Assembly (NCBI GenBank): GCA_026874595.1
Contig: CM049311.1
Span: forward strand, 56,119,953-56,183,952
Length of the DNA stretch: 64,000 bases
Reading direction: 5' to 3'
Origin: Sipunculus nudus
Lineage: Eukaryota; Annelida; Sipuncula; Golfingiida; Sipunculidae
Both the position numbers and the translations under genes were made by a program. Numbering within the stretch: position 1 is the stretch's first letter; each line of letters starts with the position of its first letter. The notes under the pieces are model-generated. The model worked only from the letters and a program-made list of their open reading frames with translations. It was not told the origin of the DNA and searched no databases. This document shows, piece after piece, positions 22,057 through 34,993 of the stretch.

Positions 22057-24242
22057 AATAGACGCGGGCTGAGAACCATACTTTTTTACTTTTTATTTGC
22101 CTAATCTGGCTCTTTTAAATGTGTTTCCGTCCTGTTAACTTATGACAACTTTCAAATACCATGGCAGGCTTCCCCTCTGAAAAGTGTCTTTACAACCATA
22201 GGGTCTTCCCATAGTTTACACATCAATCGTACCACTTCATACTTTTATCCGAATATAAATGAAATGATTTAAAATGCATGCTACCTCTGTATTATCACCA
22301 CTTGCTTATGACAAACAGGATTCATAGAATCAATATTTTACACACTGATTTCGCTGATCAAGGCAGTACTAACAATTGAGCGTGATCCTTTTACCTGTAT
22401 CTGTTTTGCCTTTTTTTCTGTATGTTTTAGATGTAGGAGGGAAATATATGGATATATTTATTGAGCAAATGTGTTTATTTTGCCTTAAAATCTCATATTC
22501 ATGATTATTTTGGAAAAAATATTAATATAAAAGGTTTTTACTACCAGGCTGTAATAACCAATTAACTCTCTTCGTGTAATGTTTAATAGAGTACCAGTTG
22601 CAGCACAAGTTCATGTTGGCGCTTGGTATACCAGCCAGTGCTGAACAGACAAGTTAATTGCCGGACAAGGACAAGCGGCTCCACAGGACTTGTTCACCTG
22701 GCTGAGCCGGGTCGGTAAATTCAATGGTAGCCTGCCTTTTCCGTCTCCTATGACCAGTACAGTACGTAGGGCTTCCATTGTGTTAGGAACTCTATATTCA
22801 GACGTCGAGTATGTTATCTATATCATGCTATTGTTGGATACTTTTCGTCAAACAATTAAAAAACACACTATATCGATTATCATCAAACAGATGAGGCGAA
22901 AAGGCAGCCTCTCTGCCTACAGTGAACAATACTAATCAATACCGTCTTCTATTAGATTTTTGCATTGTAGTAAGCTTATAGGCTTTTTAAGTGGTATACT
23001 TATTCTCAATATTAATTACCTATTATTTCAAATTAATAAATGTTATATAGTATAAATTATATGATTTATGACCTTTTTGAATCAGCTAAATGCGTTGCAT
23101 ATGCATTTGCTCCGTTGTTCAATGTAAATTACAGCAAACTGTAAACTTTGTCTGCGACCGGTTTGCTGGTAATCTATCGACGACTAAGGCAGCTAAAATT
23201 AAAGTAATGTTATTAAGATATAAACCTCGCGTAAATTGTCAACAACTGAGCATAATGGCTTACGGTGTATTTCTAGGACAACTTTATGAAACAAACCTAT
23301 TAGGTTTAAATTTTAATGCCAGTCTATCTTGATTACACATGAACGAGTACTTTCAAATCAATTATCAAATATATTTATATTTAAATTATTTATCCGTCTC
23401 TCTAAATATTTATCTAGAGACAAATTATCTATTGTGAATGACAAGATTATTCAGCCTCGCATAGACTATGCTACTTTACTTAACCATCTGGGGGTATTGA
23501 CTAACATAGCTGGATAAGGGGAGAATACTAAAGATGTAAAATCCGTGACAATCCGTCTTAAAACTGATGTTTCCATTTTGATATTTGAAGTGCATGTTCA
23601 GCACAAACACTGAACTGGGTGTCTGTATCAAAACTATTTGAATACTTTACAACCCTTCTAATGTATCAACAATTACATCAGGCACCTATCATGCTTACTC
23701 AACAAGATCCCCACCGAATATACTTAAACGTCAAACGGAATCCATTGAATAAAAGAAAAGATCCCTACAAAAAAGGCGAATTAAGCTAAACGAAATCGGT
23801 GATATTCGGAAACGGCGAATCGTCATATATGGGGGAGTTCTTGATTTACTTTTCTATTCCCCGGGTTACATGCCGGATTCTAAATCCGGGTTATATGCCG
23901 GATCCACGCCAATTCTTCCTTGGCCCATTTCTGAGATGCCCTGAAAAATTCAGGACATTCCGTTAATTGCTGCGTTAGTTGTATTGTGAACAAATACACA
24001 AACACACACCCACAAATGCACGAAAGGGGATGACTGACTGTATGCGTACATGTAATGGAAAAAAATATGACAGACTGCATATATTTTTAAATATATTATT
24101 TATATAGATGGACACACAGTGGAGATACTAGTTCTCAAACTTAAATTGTCAAAACCAATATCTTTTCATCACTCAGTGTATTTGCCCATTCTAAACAGGA
24201 ACATTTTGTGACGGCAAAGAAATATAAGAAAGGAATGAAAGA

Positions 24243-24271
24243 AAATAATAATAATAATAATAATAATAATA
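24243..24271 (+). repeat. (AAT)n microsatellite
   Basis: This is a perfect trinucleotide run of nine to ten units. Confidence 0.9.
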
Positions 24272-24793
24272 GAGTATACTTAAGAATACTTAAGTATTCA
24301 TTTATTATTGATCCAAAAAATGCCTCTCCATTTCTTTTTGAGATATAAAAAATATAAACCATTAAATGAATATTAGAAGAACCTTTAAAGGATTGTTAAA
24401 ACGATTACATGAAATAAATGAAGACATCTATTAATTTATATCTTATAATCATTCATATTAAGTACATGAATGAGGATATCTTATGACGATTAATTTTCAA
24501 TAAATGGAGGACATTACTTGGAAGCGTTTCGAATAGTTATAAAATTTGGTTGCGAACAAATACTTCTTTATAGTGTACTTGCAAGACAGAGCGCCACCAC
24601 ACACTGGTGTCAGCTGTTCCAATAACCTACCAGGAGATTGTGGGGACATGGTGCCTACACTTTTGCATTTGCCTGTAATTCATGATACACCCTGTAACGT
24701 ATATTTTCTGTGTACTGCGGTATATCCAAGAAGGGATGATATTTTTACAACTTAGGTCGTCGGAAGGGTTTAGTGTAAATTATGGGGAAATCG

Positions 24794-24986
24794 TCATTTG
24801 CTGTGAGTGTTGAGGGGGTTTGTATTTATTGGTTCCGGCGGGGCTCTAAGTTTCCACGGGAATGTGCTCGGGGCGCCGGTGCCATCAAGGACGGCGTTGT
24901 CGGGATCAGATCCAGCCGGCCGGTCAACACCAAAATCCAATTCCGGGTAATCCCATAGTGCCAGGCTCTGGCTCAACCTGCTCCCT
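24794..24986 (-). CDS. Candidate terminal exon of an unidentified gene
   Basis: On the minus strand a strong splice acceptor (a C/T-rich tract ending CTGCCTCCTCCAG, complement of about 24,987-24,999) opens a 64-codon frame ending in TGA at 24,794-24,796. The predicted residues include RLSQSLALWDYPELDFGVDR and later DGTGAPSTFPWKLRAPPEP. Third positions are GC-rich, unlike the surroundings, which supports real coding. No domain is recognised and no upstream exon could be joined with confidence. A TTTATT (AATAAA on the minus strand) near 24,300 could serve as polyadenylation signal. Confidence 0.35.
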
Positions 24987-25845
24987 CTGGAGGAGGCAGG
25001 ATGAAATACAATTAGGAAACAGTTGATGTCTGGCCCTGCAGGAAAGGATCATCACAATGAGTTAAAAGAAGATGTATGCATTCAATGTATTTTATCATGA
25101 AACCCTATAATATGAGTCTGATGTAAAAGTATTTCTGTATCAAAGGTTCCCGTTGTTGCTGATAAATAAGATACTGACTATTCTGTTTGTCTTAATTTCA
25201 TGAGAACGATTAGTACACGACATACTTGCCAGTTTCTGGTAAATTTTAACATAATAATTTCAAAGGTGCTTTTTTATGTTTTCAATCTGTGGTGAAAGAA
25301 GTAATTCATCATGACCGGTGATTTTCTTTGCAATGAAAAACATGACAGCAAGTGGCAGAGTGACAAGAAAGCAGTACAACACGGTAACATGGTCTTGAAA
25401 CGTAATAATCTAGTACAACTGGGGTAAGCCTCCTGCACATCGAAACCAAGCCGTACAATACAAAGATAACAGAGAATAGTGGAAATCCGTACAGCTGTAA
25501 TACAGCCATAAACAGAGGTAAGGCAGTTCCACTTAGCCTTGCAGCTGCAAACAGTGTCTACGAGCAATACAGAAGTAACAGGCTGGAGGAGCACACTTCC
25601 GCCAGAGGTCGTTTGTACTCAAAGCAAACCTCTTCCTGTGGGAACGGCCGTGACTACTTATCTCAACTGTCAAACTTTAAAATCAAAACTTGTTTCATTA
25701 TAAGGAAACACCTTCTGTTTACATTTTACTTGCGTCTGCTTGCATAAAATCACTAATCCGTGAAGTATTTAAAAAAAAACACCCATGTTTAGGCCAAAAA
25801 AGGATAGTTTTCAGGCACTTTTTTCAGAAATCATTGCGGGAGGGC

Positions 25846-26241
25846 GATATAGTATTTTTTCCAATTTTTTTTGTATGTTTCGATAAAAATGCCATATGAT
25901 AAGGGGCAAACATGAAAATAACAGATTTTTTTTTTGCGAAACAGGTTACAACACTATATTACAAAGGATATCTTATCAAAATTGCATTATCATATCTTCT
26001 TGAAAGCTGAAAATCAAAAAATATATTTTTGGTTCGGGGGTTTAGGGGGGGGGGGGTATTTTTTATTTTTTTGCCTAATGTTATTTAGCGTGAAATGGTT
26101 TCATTAAGAGGTTCAGACAAAGTTTTGCGGCCTTGACCCACCCCCTCCCCCCTCTCCCGACCTGGGGACTTTTTTTAGAATTGACATTTGTCCTCCTGGG
26201 TTGGGCCTCCGCCCTTTTCCTAAATCCTCTATCCGCCCCTG
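25846..26241 (+). mobile_element. Repeat family D, member 2, with hAT-like MITE end
   Basis: The first 210 bases match 21,845-22,056. The element continues to TCCGCCCCTG (26,232-26,241), whose complement CAGGGGCGGA is a typical terminus of hAT-type MITEs found in many animals. A matching left end was not found, so the copy may be truncated. No transposase frame is present. Confidence 0.5.
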
Positions 26242-27267
26242 AGAGTTGTGCTCTTTTGAGTCCAGTTCTGCGCAGGGTGAGTGCGGAAAGAGAATTTTAG
26301 AATGATTTGTGTGTGTGTGTGTGAAGGGGGGGGGGGGGGTGAAGTAGTTCTCGTGTGGAGAAACGACAGAAGCGAGTCAACAAGCGTTACCTGGTGGAGA
26401 AACTTTAAAAATAATAGGCTGTAAGGGTGTAGTCTCGAGGAGTTAAAAACATTACGATGTCACACATTTCTTCAATCCTATTCCTCAGATTTTAGGTCGA
26501 AAAAGAGTTGGCGCGTCCCTATACAACGGTGATTCTCGTTTGTATGAGGATCTGACAAGGATGAGCAAATGGGAGGACAGTACATCCCGTTACACTGAAC
26601 AGTTCATCATCTTGTGGCAGACTAGTGATTGATAACTTCGCTACTGATATTAAAACTCAATGACAAGCAATATGAGTCCTAATACCTGTCATTTCTCATG
26701 ATATCTGACCAATCAGTCTATCATATTAAGCCATGCAGGGACCAACCGTTGAGGAATATATTAAATATTCTAAGGAAGTATGTATGACCTCACTAAGTGA
26801 ATCCCGACGTATACCAGAGAACCAAACAGCTTCATTATAGTTGCTGTGTGTAAATATGGGACTATGGAATGTCTCGTGCTGTATGCTATATTTGTATTAT
26901 GTAAGCGTGGCATTCTAGTGCTTCATATATAGCAACACCAAGCGATGACCTGAAGGGTGGAATGGAGGAGACGAATGATGTAAACTAAATTTATGTAATA
27001 TTCTAGTATTGTTTGTAAAAGGATCACGAAATGCCATTGGTGTAACAGAAAATATATACTCCCTGGGCAGGTTCTCAGCTTGGTCATAAATAAATGAGTT
27101 TCAGTCTGGAGGCAATCCCCTACGGCGGCTGTGAGATAATTGAGTAAAAAGTGCATTTTACGGCGTCTATTATAGATAATACTTCCACTCAATGCTGCGA
27201 GTTTTTCCGCAGCATATCTCATTTGTTTGTATATTTTGTGACTGAAAACTGAGATAATAATATCAAC

Positions 27268-27427
27268 ATGGCCGTCTATACCGCGGGGGTGATGGTCCTG
27301 AGTCTCTGTCTCCGTTGTTTGCCGTTAATTCCACACGGGGCTGGCGGTAAATTGTTCCTGCTTGATGTATTGGCTGACTTGTATAATAACGGAGATAAGA
27401 CAGGACCGGCCTTTCAGTATATAGTCG
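27268..27427 (+). CDS. Candidate first exon of an unidentified, possibly secreted protein
   Basis: An ATG in good context (CAACATGG) opens MAVYTAGVMVLSLCLRCLPL, a signal-peptide-like start, followed by a region with LLDVLADLYNNGDKTGPAF. A donor-like TCG|GTAATG at 27,428 would end it in phase 1; unspliced, the frame runs to a stop at 27,471. The stretch 27,260-27,660 is GC-richer than its neighbours. A 129-codon frame on the minus strand overlaps it, so even the strand is uncertain. Confidence 0.25.
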
Positions 27428-28571
27428 GTAATGTACTCTGGTTTTGCCGTGCCGGCCGCAGCCTGCTGTAAATTCAAATCCATTTCCTATATTCGGTTCG
27501 TTCAGACTTCGGAGTCGCAATCCGCGGACCTGGCATGAATGCTTTATTGAGGACAAAAAAACTGCAGTTGGTAATAATGTACGACATGACAACGGCCAGG
27601 CATTATGCTGGATTTGTCTACTTGAAACTTTTAATGAGTTCTGACGGCCCATACATGTTAATGAAACTCACGAGTCTCAGAAACAATCAATATACGACAA
27701 GGCCAAAGTTCTATTATAGTACTTGAAACACAGTATTACAATTATAAAATATGTCTTAAATATTTTATACATGATATTGGCATTGTAGTGGTGCTGCATG
27801 AATGGTCATTATGAAGGAAAAACAGAAGCAGCCACACGTTTGATTGTCTGCAATAATTTCTCATCTTTTTTATACTATAATACAGGTATAAATGTTTTCT
27901 TTCATGCACCAATTATTGTGTATAATGTATAATTAAAAGAACAAGTAACTAATAGACTTATTGATGTACAACGTAATCGAGGTGGATTCGTAGTTTTATA
28001 TCCAGTGAGAATAAAACACACCATGTATTTATACCTCAGCTTTATAATAAAGCACCTACAGGAGGGTTCATAGTGAGTTTAACAGGCATAGAACCTCATG
28101 TAGCGCCGTTTCGGCCCCTTGACAAGTCTATCCAGATGTCAGAGTGCCACACTGAATTATAACCAGGACAGCATTCGACAAGGATGCAGATATTTTCATC
28201 ATTTTTGTGAATGCCTGGTCACTTTACATAAGCCAGACCAATCTTTATCCATGTTAGTGTATACTTTATAACAACACTTACCATGTGCAACAATAAAATC
28301 CGTTAACACATCAAAATTTTAAACCTTCCTTCATGTTGCTTAATTTCCGATATTATGCACGCAAACATGGCTCGAATGGATCACTGGACGATACCAACTT
28401 GTACTGACTGACTGAAAGTGTAGTCGGCGCTCGAGCCAGTCACAGGTCTACAGAAAATCCGGCCCGCAAAGGCTCCCTGACAAAGTTTGACAGATTGAGT
28501 CGGTATGCAGTTAGATATTTTAGGCGAAAATAAAAGATACTGATAGAGGTTCAGGTCGTTGTGAGAAAGGT

Positions 28572-28691
28572 GGAAAAAGGTGGAGAAACCGGAGAGAACC
28601 ACCGACCTTGGACGGGCCACTACAACCCACTCCCATGGCAACACCTGGGATCACCAGCGGAGCGTTTTACCGCTCAGCTGTCCAGGCTTCT
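28572..28691 (-). mobile_element. tRNA-derived SINE fragment, family 2
   Basis: On the minus strand it begins with GCCTGGACAGCTGAGCGGTA (A box) and has a degenerate B-box region. It then shows a GGGAGTGGGTTGTAGTGGCC block and the GGTTCTCTCCGGTTTCTCCA motif. The same order occurs at 50,898-51,033. The CTCCGG(G/T) motif with the tRNA head is characteristic of widespread invertebrate SINEs. Confidence 0.65.
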
Positions 28692-28770
28692 ACAAACTTG
28701 TACACGAAACATTCTCTCGTAACCACTGAGATGTATTTTTCACTTTGGTTTACGCTCTAAGAAAAAAAAA

Positions 28771-28830
28771 AGGGTTCTAGGTAGAACCCAAAGGGTTCTA
28801 GGTACTAGGTAGAACCCTTAAGGTTCTTGG
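28771..28830 (+). repeat. Tandem hairpins built on GGGTTCTAGGTAGAACCC
   Basis: A perfect palindrome with 8-base stems (28,772-28,789) is followed by a variant with a longer loop (28,793-28,817) and a partial third unit (TTAAGGTTCTTGG). An A-run precedes. This looks like the end of a MITE or a solo inverted terminus. Confidence 0.6.
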
Positions 28831-30861
28831 AAGTGGACTGAGTGGGGAACATTTAACATATGGCTATATATGAGTTCATATAAATTCTGTTGTGTTAATC
28901 CATCACTGTAGCCTAATCTTAAGATAAAAGGTTGTTTACCACGAGATCGATGCAATATAGAATGGATGGCCATTGCAATGCATTTCTCTTCTTGCTTTCT
29001 GATACGATTCAAGTAGGCCTACGTGTCCAATATAAATGCCCATTGAGTATATTAAAGCCAAAACTACATGAACATTCATGTTCTTGTCGTATAGAATAGG
29101 TGGCACAATTTTAGAGCCCTTGTGCTTCTGTATATTGATCCTAATTATAATATGAAAATGTTCTCCATGGAACCAGTCTAATTACTCTATACAATATGAA
29201 TCTTCATGAATCGTCAAGGTTGTTCTGTTCACAGTTCACGCGCTAAGCTATATACAACACAGATTAAACTATAACAAGTTTATTCATGTTCCAACATATC
29301 GAACTCCACTCAGCTCGCTCTCCACACGGTTCACACCTATATATCCTCTATTATCGCTCGTGACAAGCTGTTATACACAACGCTAACGTACAACGCTAAT
29401 AATGGTGCAACATTTCGTTCCATTTGATATTGTCACTGGTCACATATCTTATCCACTTACAGGAAATAACGCTCTCGGCACGGGAGCATCACAGAAACGA
29501 ACGTTTTCAAAGTTGCGGCGACGGGGGGACGATTTTGGGGAAAATAGTATTTCCCAAACACAGATGTTTTTATACGTTGACTGCATTTGTTTAGGAGTCT
29601 CCCTCTCTGGTAAGTGAAAAGAGTCATACTCTGTGGCGTCTGTGCTCTGTATAAGGTACGATACATTAAGCTACAATTTAGGAAAATGCAGTACGATAAA
29701 CGATAATTCAGGACACTATGGCTCATTATCATGTAACATAGTTCAAAACGATTTGATATGTAACAGTATGGTACAATCCAAAATGCCACCTGTCGGCAAC
29801 TACGAGTGTGTATCAAGACAAAATGCAGTTTGTTACTCTGAATCAGAGCCTGAGCCCATCCAAAAATAATTATTTAATAATAATATATTTATTGAAAGAA
29901 ACGAGGAGGGATTTTCACATCTCAGACAAGAATGAAGCTGGTAGGCCACAAGCCTAGATCTTGACCCCAACAGGCAAACAACAAGAAGACATGGCGAAGA
30001 TATAACAGCATGTCGTCGACCCCTTCCTAGACATTCCAAAATGGCGAAGAACCTCACCTGTCCCAGTAATTTGGATTTAAGTTCACTGGCTCTTTAGTCA
30101 GACGCGCTAATCACGTGACTGCCAGGTTCCTGCAGAAAGAACCTTCAGAAAAAGACATGATGAGAGTGGATCGGTTTAGTTAATTTTTTGCCAATTAATA
30201 ACTTGTATAATGCCAGTATTTGCATAGAATTCTTTGATAATACTTCATAGATTATACTTGATATGATCTTTATCATCTGTCGTGTTATCGTTTGACCATT
30301 CGCTAATTTCCGTTTAGTGTGCATTCTATATTATGTGTTTTTATTATATATTCATTCGCAGCATCGTTGGTTCTTAAGATGTTATTATTTATACATTTCG
30401 GATCACTCTAAAGGCCAGAGCTCATGTGGTATTTATTGCATTCTGTTTTAAGCCAGTCTTCTGTGTTATTTACAGCTCTCTTTTGCCTTCTTGGTTCGCC
30501 TGCAGTTTATCCTCTATGGGAATAAATAAAAGCTGGTTCGTCCCGGACTTTAATGTCAGCCGAGTGATGGTGAGGTCCGAGATCAGAAAGCTGATTCTCC
30601 TTGGACATGTAATGTCATCTGTCTGTGATCTGTATTGAGCAGACGACCTGAAGCTCGCGTCAATGCCACGGAATACTAATTATTTTAACTACAGCATATC
30701 TTTGCCCGTGGTCTACATTATTTCTGCTCATGGATCTATTTATCACCACGTTTGTTAAAGCGTTATCTGCATCGTAACTAGCATTATTTCGTAAATACAT
30801 ATTGGTACAAAATCAGTATACGAGTATTTGCATGATCTTCAAGATAGTGAAATATTATTTT

Positions 30862-30877
30862 GCTCTCTCTCTCTCTC

Positions 30878-30940
<63 letters not shown>
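30862..30940 (+). repeat. (CT)n(AT)n compound microsatellite
   Basis: About 46 bases of CT repeats with one CCCT interruption pass directly into about 32 bases of AT repeats. Confidence 0.95.
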
Positions 30941-30948
<8 letters not shown>

Positions 30949-31059
30949 TTGATATCATCAGGAGGACAGTAAAGCTTAGATAAAATAATAATATAAAATA
31001 CAGTTCATCATTGGACGTGTTTGGCCATGTGTTGCGACTGTGTCTTTTAACATGAGAGG

Positions 31060-31499
31060 TCAGAAAAATATACTAATGTTTATTTCATAATTCAATAAAC
31101 AACATTTAATAAAAATACAAACTTTGTAACAAACATAGTAGGGAATAGCGATTAACGTTTCATCAGGACTTCGACACGACAATATTTGGGGAACAATATC
31201 TTCAGCACCGGGGTGTTGGAATATACATATACCGCAGGGATTATTTCGATAAATTGACCTGCGTACTCCAGACCGCCCTGTCGTGTTCACATGTGATGAC
31301 TCGATGAAAGCCATTACATACCAATATCTGGTTTGTGAGTATGTGGGCAATCCTGTTTCAGAAAGCAGGAAAACCGGCAGATTAAATCCCTTTTTTAATG
31401 AGACGAGCAAGGCCAAGCTGGTGGTGGTTTGTAAGATCAAAGAAATCCGGTAGTTTTGACATCGGTGATAAGAGAAGTCGTCCGTGCAGACAGGTGGAG
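31060..31499 (-). CDS. Unassigned candidate exon, longest unexplained frame
   Basis: The minus-strand frame of 177 codons reaches from 31,593 to a stop at 31,060-31,062 but has no ATG at its start. A strong acceptor (CTTCTTTCTATTTCCAG, complement of about 31,500-31,516) would open an exon at 31,499 in this frame. Predicted residues include CTDDFSYHRCQNYRISLILQ, then TRYWYVMAFIESSHVNTTGR, with several cysteines. I recognise no domain. Amino-acid composition is plausible, but this could be a chance frame; codon use is AT-rich like the background. Confidence 0.2.
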
Positions 31500-32149
31500 C
31501 TGGAAATAGAAAGAAGTAAAGCGGGCTATGTCTGAGCGACTCCAATGTCTCAAGGTGCCTTCCTGGTTTATTGTCAGCAGAAGTAAAGCCCACATAAACC
31601 TAAAAACGTAAGAGACTCACCGGATCCCAAACGAAGCCGTTAACTAAATATTCAGCGTCCATTCAACGTAGAGCTTCCTCTGTCCCATTCCAGGTTTCCT
31701 GAAGATCTACATATGCAGGTTGACGTTCATCAACAAGGAGGATACAATATCACATTGGCCAGTCTACTTTTACAGAGAGTCGGTATTCACATAGGCCTAT
31801 ATTTTGGGCTGTCGCATCTAAGTTGCCCCCCCCCACACACACACTACCCTCAACCAAATAAAGTCTGGTATACATTGAGGAATTTTTAGTTTTTTTTCTG
31901 TAATAGCTTACCACTTTTACACACAAAACGTTTTTAAACCGTTTTGGGCAAAACGGTTATGCAAAATCGGTTTCGTGCGTTCACATGGGCTTCTAGCATC
32001 AAAGTATGAGGTTTACATTTCCCATGTGGAACAATGTAACAACATGCTGACACAAGCATTTGCGCTTCGCACCCCCAGGACAGTAACCCTGTAACTAACA
32101 TTTTTACACAACGCCAGAAATGAGGAAGAACTAAAATAAAAATCATAAT

Positions 32150-34990
32150 TTTGGAATTTTCTTAAGTATGCTTCATACTCAAGAGATCAAATTAAATGTG
32201 AGAGTCCGTGTTGGTTAGTTGATTCATATTGTCTGTGATTGGTATTACTGCATGCATTACCTTCTTAATTAAGTATCCAATTAGTGAGATAGAGACTTAT
32301 TGCACTTGACAATAACATACACTAAAATTCATATTTCTACAACTAATTGTCATTTAATTTAGTCAATCAATGGACCCCTTGGTATGTCCTCCCATAGAAT
32401 CAAATGAGAATTGTATTAAATCTTAGATTTGCATGCTTAATCAGATAATTTGCATATTGAAACACCCTTCGGTGGCTTATTCCTATACAAGGTATGTGCC
32501 AGTGTCTACCCAGATGATGGTGATCCTATATACAATTGAAAATGTTAATATTCCAGACATGCCTCCATCTACTTATAATAAACATTGTACTTTAATGTTT
32601 TGCAGTGGTAAAAACATTTACATGCTGCTGTGCCCTTGAACTTTGCTTTCTAAATCGAGGCTGACTTTACATTGAAGGCATATAGGTCGGTTGAGAGCGC
32701 GATAGTACCTACATGTTTCATTAGGTATGCTTCTATTTTATCACATATGACACTCTAAAACTCATTTACATATATATGACTGACCTTGACTTATATTTTA
32801 AGAATTTATTGCTACTTTTAAGGATGCAGGTCAGCTGGTCTTCTATTGAAGACTAAAGGTAACCAGCTAGAGCTCATCCTTTAAATGTGGTCATTGTAAC
32901 CTGGTAGAGCTGTGAAACTAGGTCAGCCAATCATTATCATCGTTTGTATATCAAACATTACTGTCTTTGCCATTACCCATGATATATTGTAAGTCGTGCA
33001 AAGTTTCCTTTTTTACTAGTTTAACAGGTCCAAAAGTATAACTATTAATCAGGAAGAAAACCTTGTGCTTTTTTGTTTAGACCATACATATTTATATAAA
33101 AATTAGTATGGGATATTTGGATAACTAAATCTGTTTAATTAATATTAATGTTTTAAACTCATTTAATTTCCACTTAGATACAAAATATGTTGTGTAAGGC
33201 CAACATAATATAAGTTTAGTGGAACTCAGTGGTTTTTTGTTAACAAATAACTATAATTTATTCCTAAAACAACCCTAACAATACAACACACTAAACCAAC
33301 ACAATTATATAGTAAAACAGCTTTATTGCAACAAGTCAATATAATCACACAGAAAGATAATGGTACAGTACCTCGATACCAACACCGTCACCACGATAAG
33401 TCCTTTGAATGTAAACTCTCGGAGAATGACAGTCCAGTGGAAAGTTCTTGCAACAAAACCGGAAATTAAACTGAAGTCCAAATGTATAAAATCCAGGAGA
33501 ATTGAATTGAAAATGTATAATTGCCGCATTCGTCGGATAAGGTCATAGAATCTGATACACGCTACTGCGTCCGCTGGTATCTGCTCAGCTGTCTGCCCTC
33601 TGGTTCTAAAAAACAGCCCCTTTATATACCTTCACACCCCAAGGCGGGAATTTTCCACTTCTCGAACAGTCTGTAAGGACCCTACTCAACATGCAGTAAA
33701 CACGCGTTTCAGGAATTCTCTAGAAAGACATCCCTGTGTATCTACACATACCAGGTCATCACGTGATCCACGACCAGGCGTGAAAACCCAAGGCTCAAAT
33801 GACCACGAGAGTTCAACCAACACGGATTAAACATAGAATGTAATACGCGGCCAGACACGAGCGCCACAACAGGAGCTACGCCTGTGCCACACACTAAAAA
33901 GAGCACCTGTAACACTATTTGTACAATCCATATAAAATAAATTAAGAATATTCTTAATAAGAACCATTGACTTAAACATGACCGCAGTCACTCGAAAACT
34001 GGCGCTTACTGTAGTTACCATCTGACAAATATATTGTCGTGCAACTTAGTGTTTAATAGGTAAAAAGAAGCAATCCAACAAATAACTTCTTTGAAGTCCG
34101 ACAAGCTTGTTATCTGAAAGCTTGGAGGAACCTTTATTTTAAATATATCGGCTGATAACAGTTGTATTAAGCTGTATGTCTTTCCCTTTTTTTTTATAGA
34201 CGCAACATGTTTTATATCAAGTCTATTGCGCCAGTCACTAAAGAAGCAAATGAGGAGTCGATTCTTATGGGCTAACAATATCCAAATGTATGTGATGTAG
34301 GCCTACATTCTCTGACCACCTTTATGTTTGTTTCTTAGAGCTATATGTACACACTGTTTTGTCTGCTGTTCTGGTAACAATATTAATGGTAACACCAATG
34401 TATCTGGAAGGGTCACCTGTGTTGTATGGGAACGTTGATTCTGATATTAGGTACCGGATGACAGTTCGATTAATGTATAGTTCCCAGGGCTTCCACTCTG
34501 ATTTGCCAGTCTCGGGTCTATCACTGTTTAGTATTTCGGGCAAATCAAACCTTATTCCCCATGACATAAAAAGTCCTCATACACCTAGATTTCTTCAATA
34601 GATTACATTTCAAAATTTAAACAGTTTTATAACACATTAAGCATGAAAAGCTGGAAATTTGAAGGAAACACTGTGAACTGTGCACGGTAAATATTCAGAG
34701 CAGGGAAATTTAGCCCCGTTGTTCAGGTGGCTATGGAGATGTTTCCAAATTAAAACAACCCATTTTAGAACGGTTATAAGTGCAAATACATTACATAAGT
34801 CCATATCAATTTACCCAAGGTTTTTTTTTCTTTAATTTTGGTCTCTCTCTCTATCATATATGTGTGGTGCATTTTAGCTATTATATCGGCCCTTTTCGGT
34901 GATATAATGAAAAGGATAAATTCAGGTCCTGTGCCTGTAACTCTATTGTAATATCTTAGCGTGAAAAAAATGACAAAGCAGAAATAGTGC
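32150..34990. other. AT-rich stretch with nothing recognised
   Basis: Only short frames occur (none over 90 codons). I see no shared repeat, SINE head or convincing exon before the 11-bp minisatellite begins. Confidence 0.4.
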
Positions 34991-34993
34991 CTG

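Noticed and set aside
25274-25594. 106-codon minus-strand frame as an intact gene
   Set aside because: The hydrophobic segments sit in different frames and no domain is recognised; kept only as a low-interest observation.
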